Below, piece by piece: positions 8,494-17,134 of a stretch of DNA of 64,000 nt (within the stretch, counting starts at the first letter, position 1; each line of letters starts with the position of its first letter). This DNA comes from Vibrio sp. MedPE-SWchi (GTDB lineage Bacteria > Pseudomonadota > Gammaproteobacteria > Enterobacterales > Vibrionaceae): assembly GCA_001874155.1 (NCBI GenBank), contig MPDB01000003.1, positions 104,404-168,403 of the forward strand, given 5' to 3'. Made by a program: the position numbers and the translations under genes. The notes beneath the pieces were generated by a model. The model searched no databases. It was not told where the DNA came from and saw nothing but the letters and a program-made list of their open reading frames with translations.

Positions 8494-9711
8494 CTATAGG
8501 ATATCAACCGCTTTTTCGATAGCGGAAATTAGCCGAATGACATCTTCCTGGCTGTTGTATATACCAAATGAGACTCGAACACTTCCCTCTATTCCCAGTG
8601 CGTCCATTAACGGGTGAGCACAGTGATGCCCCGATCTTACCGCCACACCTTGTTGATCGAGTAAGGTTGCAATGTCTTGGTGATGGACACCTTCAATGAT
8701 AAAGGTAAGGACACTTGCTCCCGCTTGATAGCCAAGCACCTGAACATCTTCCATTTCATTTAAAGCTTGATAAGCCTGTTGCTGCAATTGAGCGATGTGA
8801 GTTTCAATCTCGTTAAGAGAATGGCTCTGGTACCAGTCAATTGCCTGACTTAATGCGATTGCACCCGCCACGTTGGGGGTTCCTGCTTCGAATTTACCGG
8901 GGAGATCAGAGAAGGTTGTTTTCTCAAATGAAACTCGCTCCACCATTTTTCCGCCACCATGCCAAGGAGGCATTGACTCAAGCAGTGCTAGCTTTCCATA
9001 GAGTACGCCTATACCCGCTGGAGCGTATAACTTGTGACCCGAAAAAACGTAAAAGTCAGCGCCAAGTTGAGTCATATCGAGGGGTTCATGCACAATGCCT
9101 TGCGCGCCATCAACAACGACAACGGCACCGACCTGATGTGCCTTTTCAATGACGGATTCGATCGGTTGCCTTGTACCTGTGACATTGGTGATGTGTGCCA
9201 ATGCGACTATTTTGGTCCGTTCGGAAAGAAGAGTGTCATAGGCTTTTTCGTCAAATTGGCAGTTTGTTGTCATTGGCACTTTAACGACGGTAGCACCAGT
9301 CTGCTTAGCGACAATCTGCCAAGGAACAATGTTGGCGTGGTGTTCCATTTCACTAATGAGTATCTCATCGCCCGCTTGCAGAGTTGAGCGTGCATAGGTT
9401 TGCGCAATAAGGTTTAACGCCTCAGTCGCACCACGAGTCCAGATAATTTCTTTCGTGCTGTTTGCGCCAATGAACTCGGCAACTGTATTTCTCGCGTGTT
9501 CAAATTGATTGGTAGCATGCGCGGTTAAACTATGACTTCCACGATGAACATTCGCATTTTGGGTGCTGTAATACTGACTAATGGTATCAATGACCACTTG
9601 CGGCTTTTGCGTGGTCGCAGCGCTGTCTAGGTAAACCAAAGATTCACCGTTAACGTGTTGAGCCAGCGCCGGAAACTGCTGCCGAACGTCATGAATATCA
9701 AGCATGTTCAT
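8494..9711 (-). CDS. csdA: Cysteine desulfurase CsdA
   Basis: This PLP enzyme removes sulfur from cysteine and hands it to CsdE. It is a class V aminotransferase fold of group II (SufS-like) type: 405 residues, PLP-Schiff-base lysine in FYVFSGHKLYAP (about residue 225), and the catalytic loop cysteine at 364 in RSGHHCAHPL. Its start overlaps the yajL stop by 14 bases, so it is probably translated from a panE-yajL-csdA message. The first two codons read Met-Asn-Met, and either ATG could start. A distinct SufS lies at 44.6 kb; identity here follows from facing csdE and tcdA. Confidence 0.93.
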   Translation of the reverse strand: MNMLDIHDVRQQFPALAQHVNGESLVYLDSAATTQKPQVVIDTISQYYSTQNANVHRGSHSLTAHATNQFEHARNTVAEFIGANSTKEIIWTRGATEALNLIAQTYARSTLQAGDEILISEMEHHANIVPWQIVAKQTGATVVKVPMTTNCQFDEKAYDTLLSERTKIVALAHITNVTGTRQPIESVIEKAHQVGAVVVVDGAQGIVHEPLDMTQLGADFYVFSGHKLYAPAGIGVLYGKLALLESMPPWHGGGKMVERVSFEKTTFSDLPGKFEAGTPNVAGAIALSQAIDWYQSHSLNEIETHIAQLQQQAYQALNEMEDVQVLGYQAGASVLTFIIEGVHHQDIATLLDQQGVAVRSGHHCAHPLMDALGIEGSVRVSFGIYNSQEDVIRLISAIEKAVDIL

Positions 9712-10303
9712 TTCCTAGTTTGAAGTAATGCAGCGTTGGCAGTGGGACGAGAGGCTCTGCGATGCTCCAAGCGAATGCTTTTCCTGATAAATGGATAATT
9801 ATTTCAATAGCAAACTCGAGAGCCGTTCCTGGGCCCTGACTGGTAATCAGGTTGTGATTGACGTCAATGGTTACGCGTTTTTGACGTAAATAGGGTTCTT
9901 CAATAGTATCTTGAAAGCTCGGGTGACAGGTCATCAGGGCCGTCGGGTAAAGCTCATGATGCTGAAGGACAATGGCCGGCGCCGCACAAATAGCCGCGAT
10001 AAGCTTATCATCGTATTTATGTTGCTTGACGATTTCCATTAAAATGGGACTGTCACGAAAAACCTCAGCTCCAGCAACGCCGCCTGAAAGAATCACAGCG
10101 TCAAACTCGTCATCTGCAATGTCGACCAAACGACAATCGGCGGTGAGGGTGACACCGCGTGAGGCCTTCATGGAGAGTTCGCCGTCATAATCGGCGCTGG
10201 CGACGACCACGTCATAGCCTGCTCGAACCATAATATCAATGATGGTAACGGCTTCCATTTCTTCTGTGCCCGGTGCGATTGGGACGAGTATTTTCTTAGT
10301 CAT
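9698..10303 (-). CDS. yajL: DJ-1/PfpI family protein deglycase YajL
   Basis: YajL is a small cytoplasmic protein of the DJ-1 superfamily, described as a chaperone and glyoxal-adduct deglycase against oxidative and carbonyl stress. The N terminus KILVPIAPGTEEMEAVT is diagnostic of the DJ-1/ThiJ branch. The nucleophile cysteine is in LIAAICAAPAIVLQ (near residue 107), and the acidic partner is the Glu in PGTEEME. Length 201 matches the family (196 in E. coli). It overlaps panE by 8 bases upstream and csdA by 14 bases downstream. Confidence 0.92.
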   Translation of the reverse strand: MTKKILVPIAPGTEEMEAVTIIDIMVRAGYDVVVASADYDGELSMKASRGVTLTADCRLVDIADDEFDAVILSGGVAGAEVFRDSPILMEIVKQHKYDDKLIAAICAAPAIVLQHHELYPTALMTCHPSFQDTIEEPYLRQKRVTIDVNHNLITSQGPGTALEFAIEIIIHLSGKAFAWSIAEPLVPLPTLHYFKLGNEHA

Positions 10304-11189
10304 GTGGATTCCAGCTTAATTCGATCTGTTTTATTGCCTGGTAAAGCGCTTCATTCTCGGGCGTTTTAATGTGGTGTTGCTTTGCCATTTCGATGACATA
10401 ACCTGTTATAAAATCAATCTCTGAACGTCTGCGGTTGGCAATATCTTGGTGCATCGAAGAGTAGTTTTTTGCTGTGGCTATGATTACCTTCTTAACGGTT
10501 AAGCCAAGTTCATGAGATGAAAAGTTAATCCCTTCCGCCGCCATAATCGCACAGACTTCTTTGATAATAGCACTGAGTTTTGCTTGATACTGCTCTTTGG
10601 CAAGATCGCCATTTCTGCATTGTTCAAGCGCGGTTAATGGGTTTATCGCGCAGTTTATTGCAAGCTTTTGCCACAGCGCTTGTTGAATATGTTCGTTCCA
10701 GGTAACACGAGGTAGTGAATGATTGAGAACGTCGACCATAAACTCACACTTTTTACCAAGGGTATTATAGGCGCCAATTTGAGTCTCGCCTTTCCCGGTA
10801 TGACTCAGTTTAGTATCACTTATTTTTAAAGCGCCATGTGTCGTGGTGGCGATTAAAACGGGGAAATTACGGAGTACTTGGCTCAATGAGTCTACTGCGC
10901 CCATTCCATTGTGCATAAAAAGAATAATGCAGTCAGGGCTAAGAGAGTAAAGCAGCGGGGAGAGCGCTTGCTCGACTTGCCATGCCTTTACGGTAACCAG
11001 TATTAGATCGGCGTGTTCAAGGGCTGATTTTTTTTGGTTTGGAAAGCGTTGCGCCGGAAAGTTATCAAGCTGAATAGACAGCGAGGCATCGTTACTTCTT
11101 CCCCACAAAGAGACATTATGCCCAGAGGTGCTGAGATGAGATGCCCAAAGTGTGCCAATTGCACCGGGACCAAGTACAACAATATTCAC
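10296..11189 (-). CDS. panE: 2-dehydropantoate 2-reductase
   Basis: PanE reduces ketopantoate to pantoate with NADPH, a step in pantothenate and CoA synthesis. The Rossmann dinucleotide motif is at the N terminus (VVLGPGAIGTLWASHL, residues 4-19). Catalytic lysine and surroundings are in LWQKLAINCAINPLTAL (about 167-183), with a conserved Glu/Ser region at HQDIANRRRSEIDFITGYV. Length 297 is close to E. coli PanE (303). It is first in an overlapping panE-yajL-csdA set. Confidence 0.92.
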   Translation of the reverse strand: MNIVVLGPGAIGTLWASHLSTSGHNVSLWGRSNDASLSIQLDNFPAQRFPNQKKSALEHADLILVTVKAWQVEQALSPLLYSLSPDCIILFMHNGMGAVDSLSQVLRNFPVLIATTTHGALKISDTKLSHTGKGETQIGAYNTLGKKCEFMVDVLNHSLPRVTWNEHIQQALWQKLAINCAINPLTALEQCRNGDLAKEQYQAKLSAIIKEVCAIMAAEGINFSSHELGLTVKKVIIATAKNYSSMHQDIANRRRSEIDFITGYVIEMAKQHHIKTPENEALYQAIKQIELSWNPHD

Positions 11190-11266
11190 GTTCTAGCCTC
11201 TATTACATAGCGTGATGCAAGGATAATAGCCTAGATTAGGAAAGCAATAGTAATTAAGTAACAGGC

Positions 11267-11295
11267 ATAAAAAATGGCGCTAATAAGCGCCATTT
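11267..11295 (-). terminator. Intrinsic terminator after ompK
   Basis: 9 bp arms AAATGGCGC / GCGCCATTT around a 6-base loop; read on the minus strand the stem is followed by a T-tract. It separates ompK from panE. Confidence 0.85.
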
Positions 11296-11319
11296 CTGTC
11301 ATCTAGATTTGAGCAACTA

Positions 11320-12078
11320 TTAGAAGTTGTACTTAACTGTGTAGATGATAGCGTTGTCAGTCTTAGCCTGACCTAGTTTGTTGTGTGCGTAACGGTATTG
11401 AACGCCAGTACTTACTTCAGAAGTCACGTGCCACCATGCTGCTAGAGCACCGTTGTAAGATAGGTCATCAGTTTCACCGTTTGAAGCAACGTAATCGTCT
11501 GCGCGTGCAAACTCAGTTTCGTGCCAGTTAGAGATGCTGAATTTGTGTTCACCTAGGTTAAAGTTGTAACCACCAACCCAACCAGCCATACCGCCGTTGA
11601 AGTCTGAAAAACCAACAGTGTTTGTGTAGTGAAGACCAACGAATGGGTTGAAGAACCAAGCATCGCCTGAGAAGTTGTAAGAAACACCAGCAACTGTATT
11701 ACGAGCGTGGAAACCTTGGTTTTCAGTAGAGTAAGTTTGTGCGTAAACACGAAGTTCTTCTAGGCCAGTTTTTACAGCGATAGAACCTTTTGTAGACATA
11801 GCCATAGCTTGACCTGAAGTCTTGTTACCGTCGCCATCTACATTATCTTGCATTTCAAAGTCAGCAAAACCGTATAGTTCACCCCAAGTGAAACCTGCAC
11901 CGCCTTCAAGCTCTAGGAACATGAAATCGTTTTTGAAGCCACCGTTACGCTCTTCTGTACCTTTAGACCAGTCTAGGTAGTTAACACTTACGTCACCCCA
12001 ACCGTATAGGTATTCTGCTTGTGCTGGAACAGCTGTTGCTGCTGCGATTACTGTAAGAGCTAAAAGTGATTTGCGCAT
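11320..12078 (-). CDS. ompK: Outer-membrane channel OmpK (Tsx-like nucleoside channel)
   Basis: OmpK is a Vibrio outer-membrane beta-barrel of the Tsx channel family and is the known receptor of vibriophage KVP40. A 21-residue signal peptide ends in AQA before EYLYGWGDVSVNYLDW. The mature protein shows alternating aromatic strands, FADFEMQDN, and the C-terminal ..YTVKYNF ending in Phe, the usual barrel-assembly signal. Length 252 is normal. It is a single transcription unit with its own terminator. The promoter region holds a CRP site and a LacI-family-type operator, as expected for a nucleoside channel. Confidence 0.95.
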   Translation of the reverse strand: MRKSLLALTVIAAATAVPAQAEYLYGWGDVSVNYLDWSKGTEERNGGFKNDFMFLELEGGAGFTWGELYGFADFEMQDNVDGDGNKTSGQAMAMSTKGSIAVKTGLEELRVYAQTYSTENQGFHARNTVAGVSYNFSGDAWFFNPFVGLHYTNTVGFSDFNGGMAGWVGGYNFNLGEHKFSISNWHETEFARADDYVASNGETDDLSYNGALAAWWHVTSEVSTGVQYRYAHNKLGQAKTDNAIIYTVKYNF

Positions 12079-12196
12079 GAAAAGTACTCTCTATGTTTGT
12101 TAAATCGAAGGTACATACATAGATGTAGAAAAATTCCACTACTGAAGTATGTCCGAATGCAGCGCATAATAGCGACTTAATTCAAAAATAAAAGAG

Positions 12197-12212
12197 AGAC
12201 AAACGTTTGCGT
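12197..12212. promoter_or_regulatory. Candidate LacI-family (CytR/PurR-type) operator of ompK
   Basis: AGACAAACGTTTGCGT is a near palindrome centred on ACGT with the GCAAACGTTTG core shared by PurR and CytR-like operators; it misses one conserved position of the PurR consensus. It lies 27 bp from the CRP site, an arrangement typical of nucleoside genes where CytR acts with CRP. Confidence 0.4.
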
Positions 12213-12221
12213 TGCAAATAA

Positions 12222-12241
12222 TTGGTGATCAAAGTCACACT
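12222..12241. promoter_or_regulatory. CRP-like binding site upstream of ompK
   Basis: GGTGA-TCAAAG-TCACA (12224-12239) matches the CRP half sites TGTGA-N6-TCACA at nine of ten positions. It is about 150 bp before the ompK start. Confidence 0.6.
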
Positions 12242-12441
12242 TTTGGGATTGCAAAGTGAACTTAAGTATTTTTGCATTTTTTTGCATTGTTAGTGTGATT
12301 TGGATCGATAAAAAACCGATTGCGCATCGGTTTATTGTTCATCGATTAACCAACTCATTCGGTTAACATTAAGAATAATGAAAGGTAAATGGTGTGTTAC
12401 TTGGTTTTTGTGAACTTGATCGCCTCAATATTTGAGGGAAT

Positions 12442-12467
12442 AAAAAAGGGCAGCTCAAAGAGTGCCC
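12442..12467 (-). terminator. Intrinsic terminator after ampG
   Basis: On the minus strand, GGGCA and TGCCC pair across a 10-base loop and are followed by six T residues. Confidence 0.75.
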
Positions 12468-12489
12468 AATTGATAGGTTTCGAATTGAA

Positions 12490-13845
12490 TCAGTGGTCTG
12501 TTTTCGCTTTCTCGAGTAGTCGATTGAAATAGTGCCTCAGTGAGTAAAGCATAATAAGGCTCGGTATTACCATTACAGCGGTTACAATGAAGAATGTTGA
12601 CCAGTCATTTAGGAAATCAGCTAACTCACCACTGAAGGACGCTAAAGTTGTTCGGCCGAAGTTACCTAATGATGCGAGCAGCGCATATTGAGTGGCTGAA
12701 AAGGCTTCACCAGTAAGAATGGTCAAGAAAGAGACAAAGGCAACGGTTGAAAACGCCGTGGTAAAGTTATCGACCAAAATGGTCGCTAAGAATAAATGCT
12801 CATTCGGCCCCACTTTTGCTATCCAAGCAAACATTAAGTTGCTTGCCGCCATGGCAATGCCGCCAATCATTAATCCCCGTACAATGCCAAACTTAACGTT
12901 AAACATGCTGCCCACTAGGGTAAATACGATGGTTGCACCCCAACCAATCAATTTTGAGTAGTGGCCTATTTGCTCGTTACTAAAGCCGATTTCCTTATAA
13001 AAGGTAATCGACATACGACCTAAGAAGGCTTCCCCTATCTTAAATAGGAAAACAAACAGTAATAAAGTAATCGCGACTTGAACACCATTACGTTTGAAGA
13101 AATCTAAAAAGGGTTCAGCAACGGTTACGCTGAACCAAGCGGCTGCTTTCGAACCCACAACCTTATTGTGTCGTTCTTCAGCTTGCCTTTGCAGGGCTTC
13201 ACGTTGCGTTTTTGGCTCGCCAACGATCAAAGTGAATATCATTAATAGTGCTACAAAGCCGGCCATACCGTAGTAGACGCCATTCCAGCCCATACTGTCC
13301 GCATTGATGAATGCGACATAGCCAGGCAGTGAGTAACCTGTCCACCATCCAATGACGGCCATAGCCGATGCTTGAGGCAGCTTGCTCGATTCTGATTTAG
13401 GGAAAGTATCGATACGAAATGCGTCTATCGCAATATCTTGTGTGGCTGAAGCGGTCGCAATACCCAACGCTAACATAGACGTAAACATGAGATCATCGGC
13501 AGGATTTACGCCGGCGATAAACAGAGTCAATACTAGAACAATGGATTGGCAAAAGAAGATCCAACTTCGTCGTTGTCCTAAAATTGCATGTAAGACAGGA
13601 AGTTTGACACGATCAACCAATGGAGCCCAAAGGAAGTTAATTGCGTAGACGGCAAAAACGCTACCAAAATAGCCGATAGCCGCACGAGTAAGACCAGCAT
13701 CTTTCAGCCAACCCGACATGTTTGAGCCAATCAATACCCAAGGGAAACCACTTGAGCAACCCAACATGAAGACCCACATCAGTCGTTTGTCTAAATAACT
13801 GCGCACGGTTTCAATCCAAGTGGGAGATTGGGTATTCAATGACAT
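12490..13845 (-). CDS. ampG: Muropeptide permease AmpG
   Basis: AmpG is an inner-membrane MFS transporter that brings GlcNAc-anhydroMurNAc peptides back into the cytoplasm for cell-wall recycling; it also feeds signals for beta-lactamase induction. The protein has about 12-14 hydrophobic segments and the family signature MWVFMLGCSSGFPWVLIGSNMSGWLKDAGL near the N terminus, followed by TASATQDIAIDAFRID. I place the start at ATG 13845 (MSLNTQS) because AAGGA lies 7 bases before it; an ATG two codons earlier is only 2 bases from AAGGA. Length is then 451 residues. The neighbours ppiA-type cyclophilin, YajG and nearby bolA match the bolA-yajG-ampG grouping of other gammaproteobacteria. Confidence 0.95.
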   Translation of the reverse strand: MSLNTQSPTWIETVRSYLDKRLMWVFMLGCSSGFPWVLIGSNMSGWLKDAGLTRAAIGYFGSVFAVYAINFLWAPLVDRVKLPVLHAILGQRRSWIFFCQSIVLVLTLFIAGVNPADDLMFTSMLALGIATASATQDIAIDAFRIDTFPKSESSKLPQASAMAVIGWWTGYSLPGYVAFINADSMGWNGVYYGMAGFVALLMIFTLIVGEPKTQREALQRQAEERHNKVVGSKAAAWFSVTVAEPFLDFFKRNGVQVAITLLLFVFLFKIGEAFLGRMSITFYKEIGFSNEQIGHYSKLIGWGATIVFTLVGSMFNVKFGIVRGLMIGGIAMAASNLMFAWIAKVGPNEHLFLATILVDNFTTAFSTVAFVSFLTILTGEAFSATQYALLASLGNFGRTTLASFSGELADFLNDWSTFFIVTAVMVIPSLIMLYSLRHYFNRLLEKAKTDH

Positions 13846-13858
13846 AAACATATCCTTG

Positions 13859-13885
13859 CAAAAGGGCCCTAGTATCTAGGGCCCT
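13859..13885 (-). terminator. Strong hairpin between the cyclophilin gene and ampG
   Basis: Perfect 10 bp arms AGGGCCCTAG / CTAGGGCCCT with loop TAT; on the minus strand it is followed by TTTTGC. The short T-tract suggests partial termination or mRNA end protection, leaving some read-through into ampG. Confidence 0.6.
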
Positions 13886-13890
13886 GAAGA

Positions 13891-14436
13891 CTATTTGAGA
13901 AGAGTAATATTGGTAATGATGATTGGGTCAGAAGGGACGTTTTGCATGCCACCTTTGGAGATGGTTGATACACCGGCCATTGATTGGATAACTTCAAACC
14001 CTTGGGTGACTTCACCGAAGACTGCGTAACCCGCATCACGAGTGCTCATGTTTAAATGCGGGTTGTCTTTCAGGTTAATGAAGAATTGGCGCGTTGCTGA
14101 ATCAGGGTTTGGCGTGCGCGCCATTGCAATTGTCGCCACCTTATTCTCTAACCCATTAGAGGCTTCGTTACGGATTGCTGGCAGGGTATTTAAGCGATTC
14201 ATCTGCTGATCAAACCCACCACCTTGTGCCATAAAGTTTGGAATGACGCGGTGGAAAATACTGCCTACATAACTGCCGTCTTCTACATACTTGAGAAAGT
14301 TTTCGACTGAAATGGGCGCCTGTTCTTGGTTCAGTTCAATCGTAAAGGGGCCGAGGTTTGTTTCAACCAAAACCTTAGGTGAAGCAAACACACTGCAACT
14401 AAAGATGACCAGTGATGCAATTAGTGCACGTAACAT
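13891..14436 (-). CDS. Periplasmic peptidyl-prolyl cis-trans isomerase (cyclophilin type, PpiA-like)
   Basis: This cyclophilin catalyses proline isomerisation during folding of exported proteins. A signal peptide (MLRALIASLVIFSCSVFA, cleavage near residue 18-19) puts it in the periplasm. The cyclophilin core shows GPFTIELNQEQAPISVENFLKYV, FHRVIPNFMAQGGG with the catalytic Arg, and ARTPNPDSATRQFFINLKDN. At 181 residues it matches PpiA (190 in E. coli). Its start overlaps the stop of the upstream YajG-like gene by one base. A Cys inside the signal at position 14 is in SCSVF and not a convincing lipobox. Confidence 0.9.
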   Translation of the reverse strand: MLRALIASLVIFSCSVFASPKVLVETNLGPFTIELNQEQAPISVENFLKYVEDGSYVGSIFHRVIPNFMAQGGGFDQQMNRLNTLPAIRNEASNGLENKVATIAMARTPNPDSATRQFFINLKDNPHLNMSTRDAGYAVFGEVTQGFEVIQSMAGVSTISKGGMQNVPSDPIIITNITLLK

Positions 14437-15005
14437 TAGAAACGCTCCTGCATGTAGTTCTTCAGCTCACTGTCATTCGAAATTTCTTTAAGAACGAGAT
14501 TCACAATATCGTTTAAAACCATCTCAATCTCTTCATTCGAGGCACTGAGTAGACCTGACTTAGAGGCGTTGCCTTTGTAGGTTTTAACCAACTTACCTTT
14601 TGGTGTTTCTGCTGTGACTTCGATAGTCACTCGACCATCAATTTCATTTTCCATGACGGTATGTTTAATCGTAACGAGTGCTTCTTGGATTTCGACTTCA
14701 ACACTGTTTTCGCTATTGACGGTATTTTGGAAACCTTGAGAAGCGAACTGGTCGGCAAATACATTTTCTAATGCAATGCGAACATTTTGTTTGGCGTGAA
14801 TCGGTTCGATGTTAGAACGTCCGCTATCAACGAGTGCAACATATTGCGCTGAACGAATATCTTTGCTCGTTAGGGTATAAGTAGACCCTTGTACAAGATC
14901 GCTGCTACTAAGTGCGGCTTTAGGCATAAAGTTAATCTGTTCTTGCTGTGGGGCAGAACACGCTGCAAGTAGGGCCACTGAAGCTGCTAGAACCAGTTTT
15001 CTCAT
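14436..15005 (-). CDS. yajG: YajG-like lipoprotein
   Basis: This is a 189-residue lipoprotein with lipobox LLAACS, Cys at residue 16, followed by SAPQQEQINFMPKA. The rest matches the YajG lipoprotein family: conserved SKDIRSAQYVALVDSG and a C-terminal ISNDSELKNYMQERF. Its biochemical role is not known. It precedes the cyclophilin gene with a TAATG overlap and ampG beyond it, the setting of YajG in other gammaproteobacteria. Confidence 0.85.
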   Translation of the reverse strand: MRKLVLAASVALLAACSAPQQEQINFMPKAALSSSDLVQGSTYTLTSKDIRSAQYVALVDSGRSNIEPIHAKQNVRIALENVFADQFASQGFQNTVNSENSVEVEIQEALVTIKHTVMENEIDGRVTIEVTAETPKGKLVKTYKGNASKSGLLSASNEEIEMVLNDIVNLVLKEISNDSELKNYMQERF

Positions 15006-15065
15006 TATGTATTCCTTTATATATTCTCAATTCGAGTTGAAATAACTTTTAGTGATAATAGTGAA

Positions 15066-16202
15066 CTATTTAGTCGCTTGTAAAATAACAAATTTCTTAT
15101 TGGAAGCGATAACCTTTACTTGGTTCTTACTAAACAATCTTGTTAATTTACCATCGTAGCCGAGGTGTCGGTTTCCGATAACTATTAATTGACCACCTTT
15201 AGCTAGAACTTGCTTTGCATCACAGAACATCTGCCAAGCGATATGATCTGTAATGGCTTGTTGCTGATGAAAAGGGGGATTGCATAGGATTAATGAGGCT
15301 TGCTGCTCTGCAAAGTCATCTAAGCAATTGTTCGCTATACATTCAATATGGCCATCATCATCCAAGTTGTTTTTTAAGTTTCGTCGGGCTGATTCTACAG
15401 CCATGTAACTTTCGTCAACACAGGTGATTTTTGCATTCGGGTTCAAGCGAGCTGCTTTTACTGACAGCACACCGTTGCCACAACCCAGATCGATGATGTG
15501 TTGGTAATTAGGATCACTCGGTATATGTTGGAGCATCAAACGAGCACCAAGATCTAATGATTCTCCGGAATAAACATTGGCCATGTTATCTAAGGTGATG
15601 CTCTCTTGCTCTACCTCCCAACGGGTTATTGGGTCGACAGCGTGAATAGGTTGGCAGTCTGGTGATGAAAAAATCAGCCTATGCTTTTTCCACGCTAATG
15701 ATGTCGTTGTACTGCCAAGGTATTTCTCAAAGATCTTGAGTGTCGAGCTATGGATTTCCTTGGCTTTGTTTACGGCAATGACCTGAACGTTTGATGCTAA
15801 AGATGCACGTAATTGGGCGAGCTGCCAGGTGAGATACCGATTACTCTTCGGCAATTGAATAAGAACGAGATCAACATTCTCTGGTATTTCGTCATGACTC
15901 TTCAATAATGAGATTTCGGGACAGCCGTTGCGCTCAAGGTTTGTCAGTATTCCTTTATGAGAAATAAAGGAATCACTCATTGTGGTGACGCGATGATGTT
16001 GACTGAACCAACAAGATAGGGCTCCAAAGTGATCGTTCAAGATCAGAATGTGTTTGCCATTTGGTAGCGACATTTCTTCAACATGGTTGATGAGATATTC
16101 GTCTCCGGCATCCCATGCTTGGAGTGTTTCCCCGTTTCTTTCAGGAAAGCGGAGCAGTTCAAAGGAGCGTTCGTGCAGTATCAGTTCAGTTTTCATAGTC
16201 AT
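15066..16202 (-). CDS. rlmG: 23S rRNA (guanine-1835-N2)-methyltransferase RlmG
   Basis: RlmG methylates N2 of G1835 in 23S rRNA using S-adenosylmethionine. The protein has the RsmC/RlmG tandem layout: a degenerate N-terminal methyltransferase-like half (about 1-185) and a catalytic C-terminal half with the SAM motif IIDLGCGNGVLSVKAAR (about 237-253). The N2-guanine motif LILCNPPFHQQQAITDH follows. Length 378 equals E. coli RlmG. Met at 16202 and at 16196 are both possible starts. It is divergent from bolA. Confidence 0.94.
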   Translation of the reverse strand: MTMKTELILHERSFELLRFPERNGETLQAWDAGDEYLINHVEEMSLPNGKHILILNDHFGALSCWFSQHHRVTTMSDSFISHKGILTNLERNGCPEISLLKSHDEIPENVDLVLIQLPKSNRYLTWQLAQLRASLASNVQVIAVNKAKEIHSSTLKIFEKYLGSTTTSLAWKKHRLIFSSPDCQPIHAVDPITRWEVEQESITLDNMANVYSGESLDLGARLMLQHIPSDPNYQHIIDLGCGNGVLSVKAARLNPNAKITCVDESYMAVESARRNLKNNLDDDGHIECIANNCLDDFAEQQASLILCNPPFHQQQAITDHIAWQMFCDAKQVLAKGGQLIVIGNRHLGYDGKLTRLFSKNQVKVIASNKKFVILQATK

Positions 16203-16387
16203 TTTGTTTTTGAGAACATTCGCCTGTTATTGTCGCAAATGGCTCACGAACAAGAAACTAAAACCTTTTACCCAAAGCGAGCGAGCGTTAACATTAGCGG
16301 CAAAACCGCAGTTAGTTGCGTTCTTTTCTAATGGAAATTATCACTCAAATACATGCAGATCGAGTCATGTTGATGTAAGGAATTGTT

Positions 16388-16699
16388 ATGCTTAAAGAAA
16401 TATTAGAAACGAAAATACAAGATACGTTCTCTCCAACCTACATGGATGTCGTCAATGAAAGTTACATGCACAACGTACCTAAAGGTTCAGAAAGCCACTT
16501 TAAAGTCACGATTGTGAGCGAAGAGTTTGAAAGTAAGCGTTTGATTGCAAGGCATAGAGCGGTAAATACTCTTTTTGCTGAGGAATTGGCAACCAAGATC
16601 CATGCCTTGGCTATCCATACTTACACCCCTGCAGAGTGGCAACAGGAACACCAGACTTCTCCTGACAGCCCTATGTGCATGGGTGGCAATAAAAAATAG
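16388..16699 (+). CDS. bolA: BolA family transcriptional regulator / Fe-S trafficking protein
   Basis: BolA is a small class II KH-like protein linked to stress morphology and to monothiol glutaredoxin partners in Fe-S handling. The 103-residue sequence shows the family pattern [48 protein letters not shown] and [15 protein letters not shown] ribosome site AAGGA lies 9 bases before ATG 16388. It is divergent from rlmG and sits next to the yajG-ampG group. The protein ends in a Met/Cys-containing tail, [10 protein letters not shown]. Confidence 0.95.
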   Translation: MLKEILETKIQDTFSPTYMDVVNESYMHNVPKGSESHFKVTIVSEEFESKRLIARHRAVNTLFAEELATKIHALAIHTYTPAEWQQEHQTSPDSPMCMGGNKK

Positions 16700-17134
16700 C
16701 AGAAAAATAACGCAATAAACCGATAGAGGGCTAGAATTACCTTCGAGCTTAACACTGTGACAACAAATTATAGATTGGGTTTAATTGGGTTTAATTGTGT
16801 TTATTTGTTAATAAACATGAACGCTTGGAATACCTCAAAGGGGGTATCTGGATGAATGTTGAGCGTTATTTCTTCGATTAAGCGACGAAGATCCCTTTGT
16901 GTATCAAAACCTCTGAAATAAAATCAGTAATCAAGTTATTGGTCATAGAATCAAGTTTCGAAAAAATGTTACACTAATGTACTTAGTAAACCTCAGTACA
17001 GTTCTGTGATGAGTATATTAATAGGATGTTGCGATTCTGGTCTTTGGAATGTAGCCAGAACCGGACACATATGTCGTGTCTAAAAGTTACGCAATTAAAA
17101 GAATCTTTTTCCCGATAAAGTAGTGCAAGTGCGT
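16700..17134. promoter_or_regulatory. bolA 3' region and nqr promoter/leader region
   Basis: No gene is evident in these 435 bases. There is a 10 bp tandem repeat (about three copies of TTGGGTTTAA) at 16775-16804. A hairpin CTTCG/CGAAG is near 16876-16894, and two short hairpins lie close to nqrA (TTCTGG/CCAGAA near 17036-17061, GACAC/GTGTC near 17064-17080). They would be in the nqr mRNA leader if the promoter is at about 16950-17000. I cannot fix the promoter from sequence alone. Confidence 0.5.

Larger units (their letters stand above)
12079..12489. other. ompK promoter region and ampG 3' region
   Basis: This 411 bp gap holds no gene. Near ompK are regulatory sites (12197-12212 and 12222-12241, listed separately). 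At 12313-12333 there is a hairpin AAACCGAT/ATCGGTTT, and at about 12344-12364 a TTAACC/GGTTAA inverted repeat. The ampG terminator is at 12442-12467. Confidence 0.7.
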
